Source: Clostridiales bacterium (GTDB taxonomy: Bacteria; Bacillota; Clostridia; Christensenellales; Borkfalkiaceae). Taken from it: a stretch of DNA of 64,000 nucleotides. A program made the position numbers and the translations under genes. Where the stretch lies: contig JAMPAF010000002.1 in assembly GCA_023667345.1 (NCBI GenBank), forward strand, positions 93,151 through 157,150. The letters are read 5' to 3'. Positions 51,792-61,850 of this stretch are shown here, one piece after another. Below the pieces are notes generated by a model that did no database searches, was not told where the DNA came from, and saw nothing but the letters and a program-made list of their open reading frames with translations. Within the stretch, counting starts at the first letter, position 1; each line of letters starts with the position of its first letter.

Positions 51792-54431
51792 TTACTCTTC
51801 GACTTTGTCGAGGCGCACGGTCAACTTGTGGTATTCACCGTCAGCTGTCGCCGACATCATAAAGCGGAACCAAGTTGCCGAAGTGCCGTCGCACATCCAC
51901 TCGATAGAGGTTATGCGCCCGTTATCGTCTTTGTGGAATACAAGGTAGTCATTGTCAGCAACTTCGTCTGCACCGACAACCGTACCCCAACCACTATCAT
52001 AATCGAACTTAAATTCGTAAGTAAAGTCATAATCGTCGGGATTAATGGTAATCGTGTACTTGCCTACGGCAAGGTCACCGAACGTAAACTCATCTGTGCG
52101 TGAATATCTATCTTGTTTATATATCAAAGTTAAAATATCTTTTCCCAATTCGGTTTTTGCCGTATCGAAACCGCCTGTCGTAGTGGTATAAACCGCAGTA
52201 TCGTATGTATACATAGAAAGCTGTAAGGAAACGTTTTCGCCCTTTGTCGTTGCGGTTACACTGTTATTACACCAATAATTCGTACCGTCTTCACCTATCA
52301 CGCCGATATAGTATTTTTCATCTATCGGCATGTGAATCGAAACCGTGCCGTCGGCGGCAGTCACACCGCTCGCAGCTGCGGTTTCGGTAACTTTGCCGGT
52401 TGACCCTGAATATGTATACAGAGTGACTTTTGCGCCGGACAAGGCATTTCCCTCAATGTCCTTTAAAATAAGGTTTAAGTTTGCGGAATCTACTACACTT
52501 ATATTAGTTGTTCCGGTACTCTTTAAGGTAGTAATACCTGTGCCGCACACCGTATTTTCAGGCATACCGTCACCCTCGAGAACAACTTCATATTTTGAAC
52601 GGTTTATGAACTTTAAGGTTGTAGTGCCGTCGGCGGCTGTCGGCGCGCTTGTAAACGCAAGTTCGCCGTCAAGATATATTTTTACAACAACATTCTCCAA
52701 AACCTCAGTGCCGTATTTTACGGTAACGCTCTTTGAAACTATTGCACTTAACCAAATCAAACCTTCATCGACGGTATTGTCGCTCTTTAATGTTGTTTTA
52801 CCGTTTGTTCCGACAGTGGGTACGGTTTTAATTACAGAATCAGCAGTATAATTTTGTGCCAATAAAGCTTCATTGTCAACGATTAACTGATATTCCGCAA
52901 ACGGGAGCGCCACGCGGTATTTGCCCTCGGCATCGGTTTCTCCCTCGGCTACTACTGTCCCTTCGCTGTTTTTAACTATGAATTTTATACCTGCTAATTG
53001 TTCGCTTAACCAGAATATATAAGTCGGGTCTTTTTTGACGAGATTTACCGTCCTTTCGCCCGTTAAAGAATCTGCGTTGGGAATTGACGCGGGAACCTTA
53101 TAGGTTTCCTCGTATTCGGAACCTTCAAGGTCGATTACGATTTTGTATGAAAGCGTATTATCGAGAGCTTGCTCGGTGGTGAACGCGCCGTTCGTATCGG
53201 TCACGCCCTCGGCTATTACCTCGTCTTCGAATTCCTTCGTTTCGGAATTGTAAACCGTGTTCGTGAGCTTAACCTTTACGCCGACCGCCTTGTCTTCGCC
53301 CGCCGTAACAATTACGGTGTGCGTCATGGTCTTAGGATAAAGGTGCGCTTCGATATCGTGCGCGGTGCCAACCCTGACGCTATCTAACAGCGTATAGTAA
53401 TAATTTTCGGTGTCGTAGCCGCTGATTTTTAAAGTTACGCCGTTGGTCGTTACCGAAGCGAAATTATCCGAAACCTCGAAAGTGACCGCGCCGTTTGCGT
53501 CGGTTGTGCCCGTTGCTATCGTCAAAGGATTTTTGACAGAGGTCTGCGGAACCAAATCGACCTTAACGCCCTCCGCGGGGTGGTCGGTGCCATCGCCGTA
53601 ATAAATCGTATAGGTGTGCTCTCTTTTAGAGCCGATATGGATTTCGGCTTGGGGAACAGCGTTTTCATGGTCTTTGTCGGTGAGGAACACAGCCTCTACC
53701 GCTTCGTTACATAAGATAGAATGGTCGCCGTTGTCTACGCCGACAAGATAGGTGCCGCGCGGTATTTTAAATAACGCAATGCCGGTAGCCGCGTCGGTAT
53801 CCGCTTCGGCAACCTTTACGTGCTCGCCGCCCGTATATTCATACAAGGTGACAGTTACTGATTCCTTCGTGTAGGCAACCTGCTTGTTTGCGTCGTCGCC
53901 CGTACCCGTCGTTAAAACGCTTATCTTAAAATCGGCAACTTCCGTGCCGCAGTCCTCACAGGTATATACAGTGAAATTATTCACGTCTTCGCTTTCGCCT
54001 ACATTATGAGGAAGAGTGCCCGATTCTTGCGTTACATTGCAGCCCTCGCGCTTGCATTTTAACGTACCGCCGTGAGTGTGCGTGGGCGCGTCGGGGTCTT
54101 CTAAATCCCAGTCGTGACCGAGTTTTTCTTTCGGAGTGCGCTTTTCGTAAGGGCAACCCTCGACGGAACAGGTGATTATTTCCTCGCCGTCGTCCGTGCA
54201 GGTTGCCGTTATTTCGGTCTGCTCGTCGTGCCTTTCCGCGCCGCTGACCGACGTGCACCCCTCGTGCTTGCAAGGGTGGGCGTGATATTCGTCGTCCACA
54301 GATACCCATTTTGTTAAATCGTAGTCGTGAGTGTGACCGCTGCCGCCGCCGTTGTCGCACGCCGTGAGAGCCGCTAACCCGCTTACCGCGCATATAGTTG
54401 CAAGCGCGGCTATTATTACTTTCTTTTTCAT
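51792..54431 (-). CDS. Large surface lipoprotein with Cna-B-like repeats
   Basis: The 879 residues begin with a lipoprotein signal ending in LTAC-DNGG (cysteine near residue 25). A Cys/His-rich head (about 35-165) has CKHEGC, CSVEGC, CKREGC and CEDC knuckles like those in the 32973 surface protein. From about 165 to 750 there are repeated beta-sandwich units of the carboxypeptidase-regulatory or Cna-B type, each with a TDANGAVTFEV-like motif (VTDTNGAFTTE, ETDAEGKYRVALP, VTAADGTVSIHMP). A C-terminal domain of about 110 residues follows. It should be an extracellular adhesion or scaffold protein. Its promoter and a leader with two hairpins lie upstream. Confidence 0.82.
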   Translation of the reverse strand: MKKKVIIAALATICAVSGLAALTACDNGGGSGHTHDYDLTKWVSVDDEYHAHPCKHEGCTSVSGAERHDEQTEITATCTDDGEEIITCSVEGCPYEKRTPKEKLGHDWDLEDPDAPTHTHGGTLKCKREGCNVTQESGTLPHNVGESEDVNNFTVYTCEDCGTEVADFKISVLTTGTGDDANKQVAYTKESVTVTLYEYTGGEHVKVAEADTDAATGIALFKIPRGTYLVGVDNGDHSILCNEAVEAVFLTDKDHENAVPQAEIHIGSKREHTYTIYYGDGTDHPAEGVKVDLVPQTSVKNPLTIATGTTDANGAVTFEVSDNFASVTTNGVTLKISGYDTENYYYTLLDSVRVGTAHDIEAHLYPKTMTHTVIVTAGEDKAVGVKVKLTNTVYNSETKEFEDEVIAEGVTDTNGAFTTEQALDNTLSYKIVIDLEGSEYEETYKVPASIPNADSLTGERTVNLVKKDPTYIFWLSEQLAGIKFIVKNSEGTVVAEGETDAEGKYRVALPFAEYQLIVDNEALLAQNYTADSVIKTVPTVGTNGKTTLKSDNTVDEGLIWLSAIVSKSVTVKYGTEVLENVVVKIYLDGELAFTSAPTAADGTTTLKFINRSKYEVVLEGDGMPENTVCGTGITTLKSTGTTNISVVDSANLNLILKDIEGNALSGAKVTLYTYSGSTGKVTETAAASGVTAADGTVSIHMPIDEKYYIGVIGEDGTNYWCNNSVTATTKGENVSLQLSMYTYDTAVYTTTTGGFDTAKTELGKDILTLIYKQDRYSRTDEFTFGDLAVGKYTITINPDDYDFTYEFKFDYDSGWGTVVGADEVADNDYLVFHKDDNGRITSIEWMCDGTSATWFRFMMSATADGEYHKLTVRLDKVEE

Positions 54432-54487
54432 AATTTATTTCCTTTACTGTTAATTGTTTTCTTCGTTTCTGCTGTATAATTGTTTTT

Positions 54488-54529
54488 ATTTGCGTTACTT
54501 TAGTAACGCAAATAGGGCACGTGCCCTAT
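54488..54529 (-). promoter_or_regulatory. Two abutting hairpins in the lipoprotein leader
   Basis: An 11-bp stem (54488-54498 with 54503-54513) abuts an 18-base perfect palindrome (54512-54529, ATAGGGCAC and its complement). Both lie between the promoter and the ATG at 54431, so they are in the 5' untranslated RNA. Confidence 0.6.
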
Positions 54530-54551
54530 GAATTTTTATTCACTTTCGTTT

Positions 54552-54580
54552 ATATTATCACATATCCCCTATTTTAGCAA
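54552..54580 (-). promoter_or_regulatory. Promoter of the lipoprotein gene
   Basis: TTGCTA (54575-54580), a 17-base spacer and TAATAT (54552-54557) on the minus strand; the leader is about 115 bases long. Confidence 0.65.
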
Positions 54581-54710
54581 CCGTTTTTACTTAATTATTT
54601 TTTATATTATCTATAAGTTTTTATTATAGCCTGCGGTTGATTGGCTTATAGCTTGGTGGTTGGGGCAATGCCTTACCCCTTTTAAAGGGGGAAGGCAAGG
54701 GATTGGTATG

Positions 54711-54754
54711 CCGTCATTGCGAGGCAAAGCCGTGGCAATCCAGAATTACGGAGT
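54711..54754 (+). repeat. Dispersed repeat, copy B
   Basis: Starts CCGTCATTGCGAGG and ends GGCAATCCAGAATTACGGAG, with a shorter core than copy A. The bases after it (CTCTCGACTCGGTCGC and so on) look like further repeat-derived sequence. Confidence 0.8.
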
Positions 54755-54990
54755 CTACATATGGTCGCTTCCTACTTGCCGCCGTATTACCACGAGGGGA
54801 TTCTCTCGACTCGGTCGCCCGCTATCGCGGGTCTTCCTTCGCTACTGCGTGCGCCCGCTACGCGTTCGGGCGAAATGACATACTCCTATGAGCCTTATGA
54901 TTATGCCCCGCGGCAAAGCCGCGGGGCATAATGATGCTTTCCAATCGCTACTGCGTGCCGTAAAAGCGCGAGTAAGTAAGAAATATCAAG

Positions 54991-57900
54991 TTACTTGAAA
55001 TATTTAACGCCGCTTTCGAATATCTTCATGTCGAAATTGCCGTCGTAGTTCTTGTAAAGGTCTTTGCCTATTCTTTCGGCGTGACCCATTTTGCCGTATA
55101 CCCTGCCGTCGGGCGAGGTTATGCCCTCTATCGCCCACATGCTGCCGTTGGGGTTATAAGGTCCTGCCATCGTGGGCTTGCCGCTCAAATCTACGTACTG
55201 CGTGGCAATCTGTCCGCCGACAAGCATTTTTTCAAGCTCCTCTTCGGGCGCGACCACCTTGCCCTCGCCGTGCGATACGGGCACCGCGTACACGTCTCCC
55301 ACCTTACAGCCCGAAAGCCAAGGGCTTAAATTGCTTGCAACGCGGATATTTGCCATAGTCGAAACATGGCGCGATATGTTGTTGAACGTGAGCGTTGGTG
55401 AATTTGCGTTTAAGGGGCTGACCTTGCCGTAGGGCACTAAGCCGAGCTTTATGAGGGCCTGAAAGCCGTTGCAGATGCCGAGCGCCAAGCCGTCGCGGTT
55501 ATTTAAAAGCTCCATAATGCGCTCCGCAATCGCGGGGTTTTTAAATGTTGTGGCGATAAACTTGCCCGAGCCGTCCGGCTCGTCGCCGCCAGAAAAGCCG
55601 CCGGGGAAGGCGATTATGTTCGCGCGGTCGATAGCCTTTATTATCGCTTCGACGCTCTCTTCGATATCTGCCGCCGAGCGGTTTTTGATAACTAAAATTT
55701 CGGGTTCAGCGCCCGCCAAGCGGAACGCTCTTGCCGTGTCGAGCTCGCAGTTGGTGCCCGGAAACGCGGGAATGAACACGCGCGGCGTTGCCGTTTTGGT
55801 GGAAATATTCGAGTATTTCGTGCCGCCGCGATAGTCGCAGTCGGGAAAGTTTCCCTCCGCCTTTGCGGTTAAGGGGAACACTGAAGCGAGCTTGCCCGTG
55901 TAGTAGGCGATAGCCTCGCTGACCGAAACGGCGTCCGCACCGTAAGTAAAGTCGCCTTCGGTGGTTGTGCCGAGCAGCACGCGCACGATATCGCTGTCTA
56001 TCTCGGACATATCCGCCGCCGACACTATAATATCGCCGTAGTGCTCTGCGAACAAATAGCCGCTGTCGCCCGTGAAATCGAAGCCCAAACCATTGCCCAG
56101 ACAGCTCTTAATTACCGCGGGTACCGCACCGCCCTTTTCAACGACCGTCGCAAAGTCGATATTGCCGCTTTCGATTCCGAGATTTACCAGAAAATAAAGC
56201 TTCTTTAAATACTCGAAATCGGGGAGCGCGCAGCCGTCCTTGCGCATGGGAAGAAGGTACAGCTTTCTGCACTTTTCCTTTACTACATTTGTTATGAGCT
56301 TTGATGCCTTGGAAGGCGCGAGAGCAAACGAGATGAGAGTCGGCGGAACGTCAATGTCCTCGAAGGTGCCGCTCATGGAGTCCTTGCCGCCTATCGCGCC
56401 AAGCCCTAAATTTATCTGCGCATACAGCGCGCCGAGCAATGCCGACAGGGGAACGCCCCAGCGTTTGGGGTCGTCGCGCAGGCGCATAAAAAATTCCTGC
56501 AAAGAAAGGCGGATATCCCTGTAATCGGCGCCCGCCGCCACTACCTTTGCAACCGAGCAGATTATTGCGTACACCGCGCCCGTGAAAGGCGACGACGAGG
56601 AAAGTTCGGGGTTGAACCCGTACGCCGAAACCGTGCAGTCGTCCGTTTCGCCGCCCGTTATTTTCGCCGCCATTGCGGTTACGGGCGTGAGCTGATTTTT
56701 GCCGCCGAAGGGCATATACACCGACTTTGCGCCGATAGTCGAGTCGAACATTTCGGCAAGCCCCTTTTTAGAGCAGACATTGAGTTGCATTAAGGTTTGC
56801 GCGACGGTGTTTCTGAAATCGTAAACCTCGGGTTTATCGAAAAATTTTGTTACGTTGTCGTTAATTTCCGCTTCGATAGCCTGCTTTACGCCGTTAGTGT
56901 CGAGGAAATCGCGGGAAATATCGACGATTGCCTTGCCGCGGTGGTACATTTTCATGCGTCTGTCGTCGGTGACGGTAGCCACGGGCGTTGCGGAAAGGTT
57001 TTCGGTTGCCGCAAGCTCAATGAATTTTTCTACGTCGTCCGCCGCGACGACCACCGCCATTCTTTCCTGACTTTCGGATATGGCGAGTTCGGTGCCAGAA
57101 AGTCCCTCGTACTTTTTGGGAACCTTATCAAGCTCGATTATAAGTCCGTCGGCAAGCTCGCCGATGGCGACAGATACGCCGCCCGCACCGAAATCGTTGC
57201 ACTTTTTAATCATGCGGGTTGCTTCGCCGTTCAAAAACAGCCTTTGAAGCTTTCTTTCGGTGAGCGCGTTGCCCTTCTGCACTTCCGCGCCGCAGGTCTG
57301 AACGGATTTTTGGTTGTGCGCCTTTGAAGAGCCGGTTGCGCCGCCGCAGCCGTCGCGCCCCGTTTCGCCGCCCAAAAGTATGATAACATCGCCCCTGGCG
57401 GGTTTTTCGCGGTAAATCATATCCGACTTCGCGCCGCCGACGACGAAGCCCGTCTCTAACCTTTTTGCCTTGTAGCCGGGGTGATAAACCTCCTCTACCT
57501 GACCCGTAGCGAGCCCTATCTGGTTGCCGTAGGACGAGAAGCCCGCCGCCGCCGTCTTGGTTATCACGCGCTGGGGGAGCTTGCCTTCGAGCGTGTTTTC
57601 GATTGGCTCGGTGGGGTCTGCACAGCCCGTGACACGCATTGACTGCAACACGTAGGTTCTGCCCGAAAGAGGGTCGCGTATCGCGCCGCCGAGGCAAGTC
57701 GCCGCGCCGCCGAAAGGTTCGATTTCGGTCGGGTGGTTGTGCGTTTCGTTCTTGAACATTACGGTGTACTTTTCGGGCTTGCCGTCTATCACCGCGTCAA
57801 TCTTTATCGAGCATGCGTTAATTTCGTCGCTCTCGTCCAAATTGTCCAAAAGCCCCTCTTTTTTGAGCTTTTTGACCGCGATTGTGGCGATGTCCATTAA

Positions 57901-58695
57901 GCACGGATATTTGTCGTGTCTGCCTTGATATAACTCGGCAAACAGATTTTTGTACGTTTGCAGAGCCTTGTTTATATGCGGGTTGTCGCTGTTTACGGTA
58001 ACGCCCGTAATTTCGGTGGCGAAGGTCGTGTGGCGGCAGTGGTCCGACCAGTACGTGTCGATAACCTTAATTTCCGTTTCGGTGGGGTTGCGCCCTTCCT
58101 TTATAAAGTAGTCGCGCACGAATTTCAAATCTTCCTCGCTCATTGCGAGCCCCGCTTTCGCATAGAAGTCGCCTATCTGCTTATCGGTCATTGCGATAAA
58201 GCCTTCGACTTCCTTGACATCGGCAACCTCTAAGGCGACGTGCGCCAAACTTTCGGGTTTTTCGAGCCCCACTTCCTCGCTTTCGACGGGGTTAATTAAA
58301 TGTTTTTTGATTTTTGCAAGCTGGCTTAAATTTACGCCCTTTACCGCATAGACGGTGGCGCACTTGATAAGCGGGCGTTCCTTTTGCGTTAAAAGCTGGA
58401 CGCACTGCGCCGCGCTGTCAGCGCGCTGGTCGTACTGCCCCGTGAGGTACGCGATTGCGAAAACCTTGTAGTCCGAGGGGAATTCTACCTCTTCGAGGTA
58501 GACGTTGTCTACGGGCGGTTCGGAAAACACGCAGGGAACCGCAGCGTTGAACTCAGATTTCAAGATTTTTTCGACGTCGTAGCGAAGTAGTACACGCACG
58601 TCTTTAACGTCGATTTTTAAAAGATTGCGTATATCTTCGGCAACCTTTTTCGCTTGCAGATTATTCTTTTTTTCAACAAAAACTCTGTATATCAT
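54991..58695 (-). CDS. purL: Phosphoribosylformylglycinamidine synthase, one-chain
   Basis: Converts FGAR and glutamine to FGAM in IMP synthesis. The 1234 residues combine the two PurL-type halves and a C-terminal glutamine amidotransferase. Marks include YWSDHCRHTTF near 230, KNETHNHPTEIEPFGGA near 320, GGKDSMSG near 770, and the amidotransferase FPGTNCELDTA with the catalytic Cys in ALGICNGF near 1074. Many Firmicutes use separate purS, purQ and purL; this long form is typical of Clostridia and some other gut bacteria. It lies 4 bases past purD. Confidence 0.96.
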   Translation of the reverse strand: MIYRVFVEKKNNLQAKKVAEDIRNLLKIDVKDVRVLLRYDVEKILKSEFNAAVPCVFSEPPVDNVYLEEVEFPSDYKVFAIAYLTGQYDQRADSAAQCVQLLTQKERPLIKCATVYAVKGVNLSQLAKIKKHLINPVESEEVGLEKPESLAHVALEVADVKEVEGFIAMTDKQIGDFYAKAGLAMSEEDLKFVRDYFIKEGRNPTETEIKVIDTYWSDHCRHTTFATEITGVTVNSDNPHINKALQTYKNLFAELYQGRHDKYPCLMDIATIAVKKLKKEGLLDNLDESDEINACSIKIDAVIDGKPEKYTVMFKNETHNHPTEIEPFGGAATCLGGAIRDPLSGRTYVLQSMRVTGCADPTEPIENTLEGKLPQRVITKTAAAGFSSYGNQIGLATGQVEEVYHPGYKAKRLETGFVVGGAKSDMIYREKPARGDVIILLGGETGRDGCGGATGSSKAHNQKSVQTCGAEVQKGNALTERKLQRLFLNGEATRMIKKCNDFGAGGVSVAIGELADGLIIELDKVPKKYEGLSGTELAISESQERMAVVVAADDVEKFIELAATENLSATPVATVTDDRRMKMYHRGKAIVDISRDFLDTNGVKQAIEAEINDNVTKFFDKPEVYDFRNTVAQTLMQLNVCSKKGLAEMFDSTIGAKSVYMPFGGKNQLTPVTAMAAKITGGETDDCTVSAYGFNPELSSSSPFTGAVYAIICSVAKVVAAGADYRDIRLSLQEFFMRLRDDPKRWGVPLSALLGALYAQINLGLGAIGGKDSMSGTFEDIDVPPTLISFALAPSKASKLITNVVKEKCRKLYLLPMRKDGCALPDFEYLKKLYFLVNLGIESGNIDFATVVEKGGAVPAVIKSCLGNGLGFDFTGDSGYLFAEHYGDIIVSAADMSEIDSDIVRVLLGTTTEGDFTYGADAVSVSEAIAYYTGKLASVFPLTAKAEGNFPDCDYRGGTKYSNISTKTATPRVFIPAFPGTNCELDTARAFRLAGAEPEILVIKNRSAADIEESVEAIIKAIDRANIIAFPGGFSGGDEPDGSGKFIATTFKNPAIAERIMELLNNRDGLALGICNGFQALIKLGLVPYGKVSPLNANSPTLTFNNISRHVSTMANIRVASNLSPWLSGCKVGDVYAVPVSHGEGKVVAPEEELEKMLVGGQIATQYVDLSGKPTMAGPYNPNGSMWAIEGITSPDGRVYGKMGHAERIGKDLYKNYDGNFDMKIFESGVKYFK

Positions 58696-58698
58696 AAT

Positions 58699-59979
58699 TT
58701 AACCCTCGCGGTATTTTACACCTATGTCGGTGCGGTAAGACATGCCTTCCCAGCTTATGTTTTTAACCGCCGCGTACGCCTTACCTCGCGCCTCTTCTAT
58801 GTCCTTGCCCTTTGCGACAACGCCTAAAACCCTGCCGCCGTTTGTGACGAGTTTTCCGTCTTTAACAGCCGTGCCCGCATGAATTATCTGACAGTCGCCG
58901 ATATCGCCGATTGTAATTTCCTTGCCCTTTTGATAGTGCACGGGATAGCCGCCGCTCGCGAGCACGACGCACACGCACGCGCCCTCTTTCCACTCAATCT
59001 TTATTTTATCGAGAGTGCCGTCGGTTACAGCCTCGAAAATATCCATTAAATCGGTCTTTAACATGGGAAGCACGACCTGCGTTTCGGGGTCGCCGAAGCG
59101 GGAATTGTACTCGACGACTTTCATACCCTTGTCGGTGCGCATGAGCCCGAAATACAGACAGCCCTTGAAGGGTCTGCCCTCGGCGTTCATTGCCTTTACT
59201 GTAGGTAAAAGTATGGTGTCGTACACCTCTTTTTCAAGCTCTTTCGTCCAGAAAGGGCAGGGCGAAAACGTGCCCATACCGCCCGTATTCAAACCCTTGT
59301 CGTTATCGAACGCACGCTTGTGGTCGCACGACGTTATCATGGGAACTACCGTCTTGCCGTCGGTAAAGCACAGCACCGAAACCTCTTCGCCAGGGGTGTA
59401 CTTTAAGCCGCGCATGCACTCTTCGATTACGATTTTATTGCCCGCTGCGCCGAACGTTTTGTCGAGCATAATTTCCTTTAAGCCCTCTTCGGCTTGCTTT
59501 AACGTTTCGCAAACCAAAACGCCCTTGCCGAGCGCAAGCCCGTCCGCCTTTAAGACGATGGGCGCGCCTTCCTTTCTTATATAGTCCAAAGCGTCGCCGT
59601 AATTGTCAAAGGTCTGCGACTTTGCGGTCGGTATGCCGTACTTGTGCATAAGCTCTTTTGCAAAAGCTTTGCTCGCCTCTATCTGCGCCGCCGCTTTGCT
59701 CGGACCGAAACAGCGCTTGCCTATGCTTTCGAGCGCGTCTACAAGCCCGACGGCTAAGGGGTCGTCGGGGGTGACTACATAGTAGTCAATCTGCGGATTT
59801 TCGAGCGCGAATTTTTTCACCGCCTCGATATCCATATAGTCGACGTTGACGTTTTCCGCGATTTCCGCCGTACCCGCATTACCCTTCATGCAATACAGCT
59901 TTTCAACCTTTTTACTCTTTTTAAGCGCGCACAGAACCGCGTGTTCGCGCCCGCCGTTACCGATAACAAGTACGTTCAT
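58699..59979 (-). CDS. purD: Phosphoribosylamine--glycine ligase
   Basis: Makes GAR from phosphoribosylamine, glycine and ATP. The 426 residues begin NVLVIGNGGREHAVL, then show the ATP-grasp parts (APIVLKADGLALGKGV, EEVSVLCFTDG, YNSRFGDPETQVVLP). ATG 59979 has AGAGAGG 6 bases upstream. It leads a two-gene unit with purL, and a structured leader precedes it. Confidence 0.96.
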   Translation of the reverse strand: MNVLVIGNGGREHAVLCALKKSKKVEKLYCMKGNAGTAEIAENVNVDYMDIEAVKKFALENPQIDYYVVTPDDPLAVGLVDALESIGKRCFGPSKAAAQIEASKAFAKELMHKYGIPTAKSQTFDNYGDALDYIRKEGAPIVLKADGLALGKGVLVCETLKQAEEGLKEIMLDKTFGAAGNKIVIEECMRGLKYTPGEEVSVLCFTDGKTVVPMITSCDHKRAFDNDKGLNTGGMGTFSPCPFWTKELEKEVYDTILLPTVKAMNAEGRPFKGCLYFGLMRTDKGMKVVEYNSRFGDPETQVVLPMLKTDLMDIFEAVTDGTLDKIKIEWKEGACVCVVLASGGYPVHYQKGKEITIGDIGDCQIIHAGTAVKDGKLVTNGGRVLGVVAKGKDIEEARGKAYAAVKNISWEGMSYRTDIGVKYREG

Positions 59980-59991
59980 AAAAAACCTCTC

Positions 59992-60080
59992 TCGCAAAAA
60001 TCTCTTTCAAGACGATGAAAGATATTTTCTGCGAATTTAGGGCGTTGCCCTCTTTTTGTGATATTTCAGTGCCCTCAATT
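59992..60080 (-). promoter_or_regulatory. Structured leader of purD
   Basis: In sense (minus-strand) order: GAGGGCAC (60069-60076), hairpin AGGGC-AAC-GCCCT (60039-60051), then a 16-bp imperfect hairpin with arms 60017-60034 and 59992-60008, directly followed by the ribosome site. The same order precedes purM. Paired bases differ between copies but stay paired. Confidence 0.6.
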
Positions 60081-60133
60081 ATTAGAAATCACAAAAATTC
60101 ACCTACTGAGGCGAAAGTTTTCGCAAATTGAGG
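60073..60133 (-). promoter_or_regulatory. Stem enclosing part of the purH-purD spacer
   Basis: CCTCAATT pairs with AATTGAGG across 60073-60080 and 60126-60133, enclosing a small GCGAA/TTCGC hairpin. Together with the leader elements it suggests a folded RNA. No known riboswitch consensus was recognised. Confidence 0.4.
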
Positions 60134-60136
60134 CGC

Positions 60137-60164
60137 GCAACCAAAAAGCGCGGTTTTTGGTTGC
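60137..60164 (-). terminator. Hairpin after purH
   Basis: An 11-bp stem (60137-60147 with 60154-60164) has five T residues in its 3' arm on the minus strand but no T run after it. It lies 35 bases past the purH stop and may end or attenuate the purM-purN-purH transcript. Confidence 0.5.
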
Positions 60165-60198
60165 TACGTTTATTATTTCTAAAAATTATTTTTTAGGC

Positions 60199-61818
60199 TT
60201 AGTGTTTAAAATGCCTGTTTCCGACGAACACCATCGCAATGCCCGCCGCGTTGCACGCCTCGACCGAAGCTTTGTCCTGAATGGAGCCGCCCGGCTGAAT
60301 TATTGCGGTTATGCCCGCCTTTACACACTCTTCCACGCAGTCGGGAAAAGGGAAAAACGCGTCGGACGCCATGACCGAACCCGCAGCTTCCTTACCCGCA
60401 TGCGCGATTGCCTGCTGCGCCGCCCAAATGCGGTTGGTCTGACCCATGCCTATGCCCGTCGTTCTGCCCTCTTTGCCGATAACTATCGCGTTGGACTTGG
60501 TGTGCTTAACCACTTTCCAGTTGAAGAGCATTGCCTCGACCTCTTCCTTTGTGGGTGCGCGGTCGGTAACAACGCCGCACCCGTAAACCGTCTTTTCCTT
60601 GCCGCTGGGCAAAGTCGAAACTTCGACGCTCGCCTTTGTCGAAAAGAGCTTCATATCCTCGTCCTTGATAAGGCACTCGTCGTAGCCCTGCACAAGCAAA
60701 CCGCCGTAAACCTTTTTCATATCCTTTGCCGTCGCTTCTCTGCGCGCCGATATGTCGTCGATTACCAAAAGGCGGATATTCTTTTTCTGCTGTAAAATTT
60801 CAAGCGCCTTTTCGGAATAGGACGGCGCCATAACTATCTCGATAAAAATTTTGTTTATCTCGGTTGCCGTAGCTTCGTCGACTTCGCCGTTTATAGCCAA
60901 AATGCCGCCGAAAACCGAAACGGGGTCGGAATTGTACGCGCGTAAGTACGCCTCGTGAATATCCTTGCCCGTGCCCACGCCGCAAGGGTTTGCGTGCTTG
61001 CAAGCCACCACCGCGGGTGTTGCACCGAATTCCTTTAAAAGTTCCAACGCGCCGTTTGCGTCGTTTATGTTGTTGTATGAAAGCTCCTTGCCCCAAAGCT
61101 GTTTTGCGGTTGCAAGACTGCCCTTACGGGGGAACTCTTCCTTATAGAAAACCGCCGACTGCTGGGGGTTTTCGCCGTAGCGCATATCCTGCGCCTTTTC
61201 GTAGGCGAAAGTTACGCTGTCGGGGTATTCTATGCCGAGTTGCGACGCAAGATAGTTGGATATAAGGCTGTCGTAAACCGCGGTATGCGCGAAAACTTTG
61301 TACTGCAAGTATTTCTTTGTTTCGAGCGTTACGCCGCCGTTTTTGAGTTCGGTTAATACCTTTCCGTAGTCCTTAGGGTCGACGATTACGGCGACGTCCT
61401 GATAGTTTTTAGCCGCCGCGCGTATCATTGTGGGACCGCCGATATCTATATTTTCTATGCACTCGGCAAAGTCCGCGCCCTTCTGCAAGGTAGCCTTGAA
61501 GGGATATAAATTTACGCAGACAATATCTATGGTGTTGATATTGAGCTTTTCGAGCTGAGCCATATGCTCGGGGTTGGAGCGCATTGCAAGTAGTCCCGCG
61601 TGAACGTTGGGGTGCAAAGTCTTAACTCTGCCGTCGAGGCACTCGGGGAAGCCCGTTATTTCGGATATGCCTATAACTTTTAAGCCCGCTTCCTTTAAAA
61701 CCTTTGCCGTGCCGCCAGTCGAGATTATCTCGAAACCGTTTTCGACTAAGCCCTTGCAAAATTCAACCACGCCCGCCTTGTCAGATACGGACACCAAAGC
61801 CCTCTTTTTCATTTCCAT
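60199..61818 (-). CDS. purH: AICAR formyltransferase/IMP cyclohydrolase
   Basis: Last two steps of IMP synthesis. The 539 residues begin [13 protein letters not shown] (cyclohydrolase half, with [14 protein letters not shown]) and then give the formyltransferase half with [21 protein letters not shown] (the Lys-His pair) and GPGGS-like [12 protein letters not shown] 61818 has GGAG 11 bases upstream. It is 32 bases past purN in the same unit. Confidence 0.97.
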   Translation of the reverse strand: MEMKKRALVSVSDKAGVVEFCKGLVENGFEIISTGGTAKVLKEAGLKVIGISEITGFPECLDGRVKTLHPNVHAGLLAMRSNPEHMAQLEKLNINTIDIVCVNLYPFKATLQKGADFAECIENIDIGGPTMIRAAAKNYQDVAVIVDPKDYGKVLTELKNGGVTLETKKYLQYKVFAHTAVYDSLISNYLASQLGIEYPDSVTFAYEKAQDMRYGENPQQSAVFYKEEFPRKGSLATAKQLWGKELSYNNINDANGALELLKEFGATPAVVACKHANPCGVGTGKDIHEAYLRAYNSDPVSVFGGILAINGEVDEATATEINKIFIEIVMAPSYSEKALEILQQKKNIRLLVIDDISARREATAKDMKKVYGGLLVQGYDECLIKDEDMKLFSTKASVEVSTLPSGKEKTVYGCGVVTDRAPTKEEVEAMLFNWKVVKHTKSNAIVIGKEGRTTGIGMGQTNRIWAAQQAIAHAGKEAAGSVMASDAFFPFPDCVEECVKAGITAIIQPGGSIQDKASVEACNAAGIAMVFVGNRHFKH

Positions 61819-61850
61819 AAATCTATATTCTCCAAAAATTTTTTCGTAAA

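Larger units (their letters stand above)
54432..54990. other. Intergenic region with promoter, hairpins and repeats
   Basis: No gene is seen in 559 bases. From the right: a perfect 15-bp hairpin (54900-54914 with 54918-54932) past the purL stop without a T run, two small GC hairpins near 54815-54870, repeat copy B, an A/T-rich stretch, and the lipoprotein promoter and leader. Confidence 0.7.
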
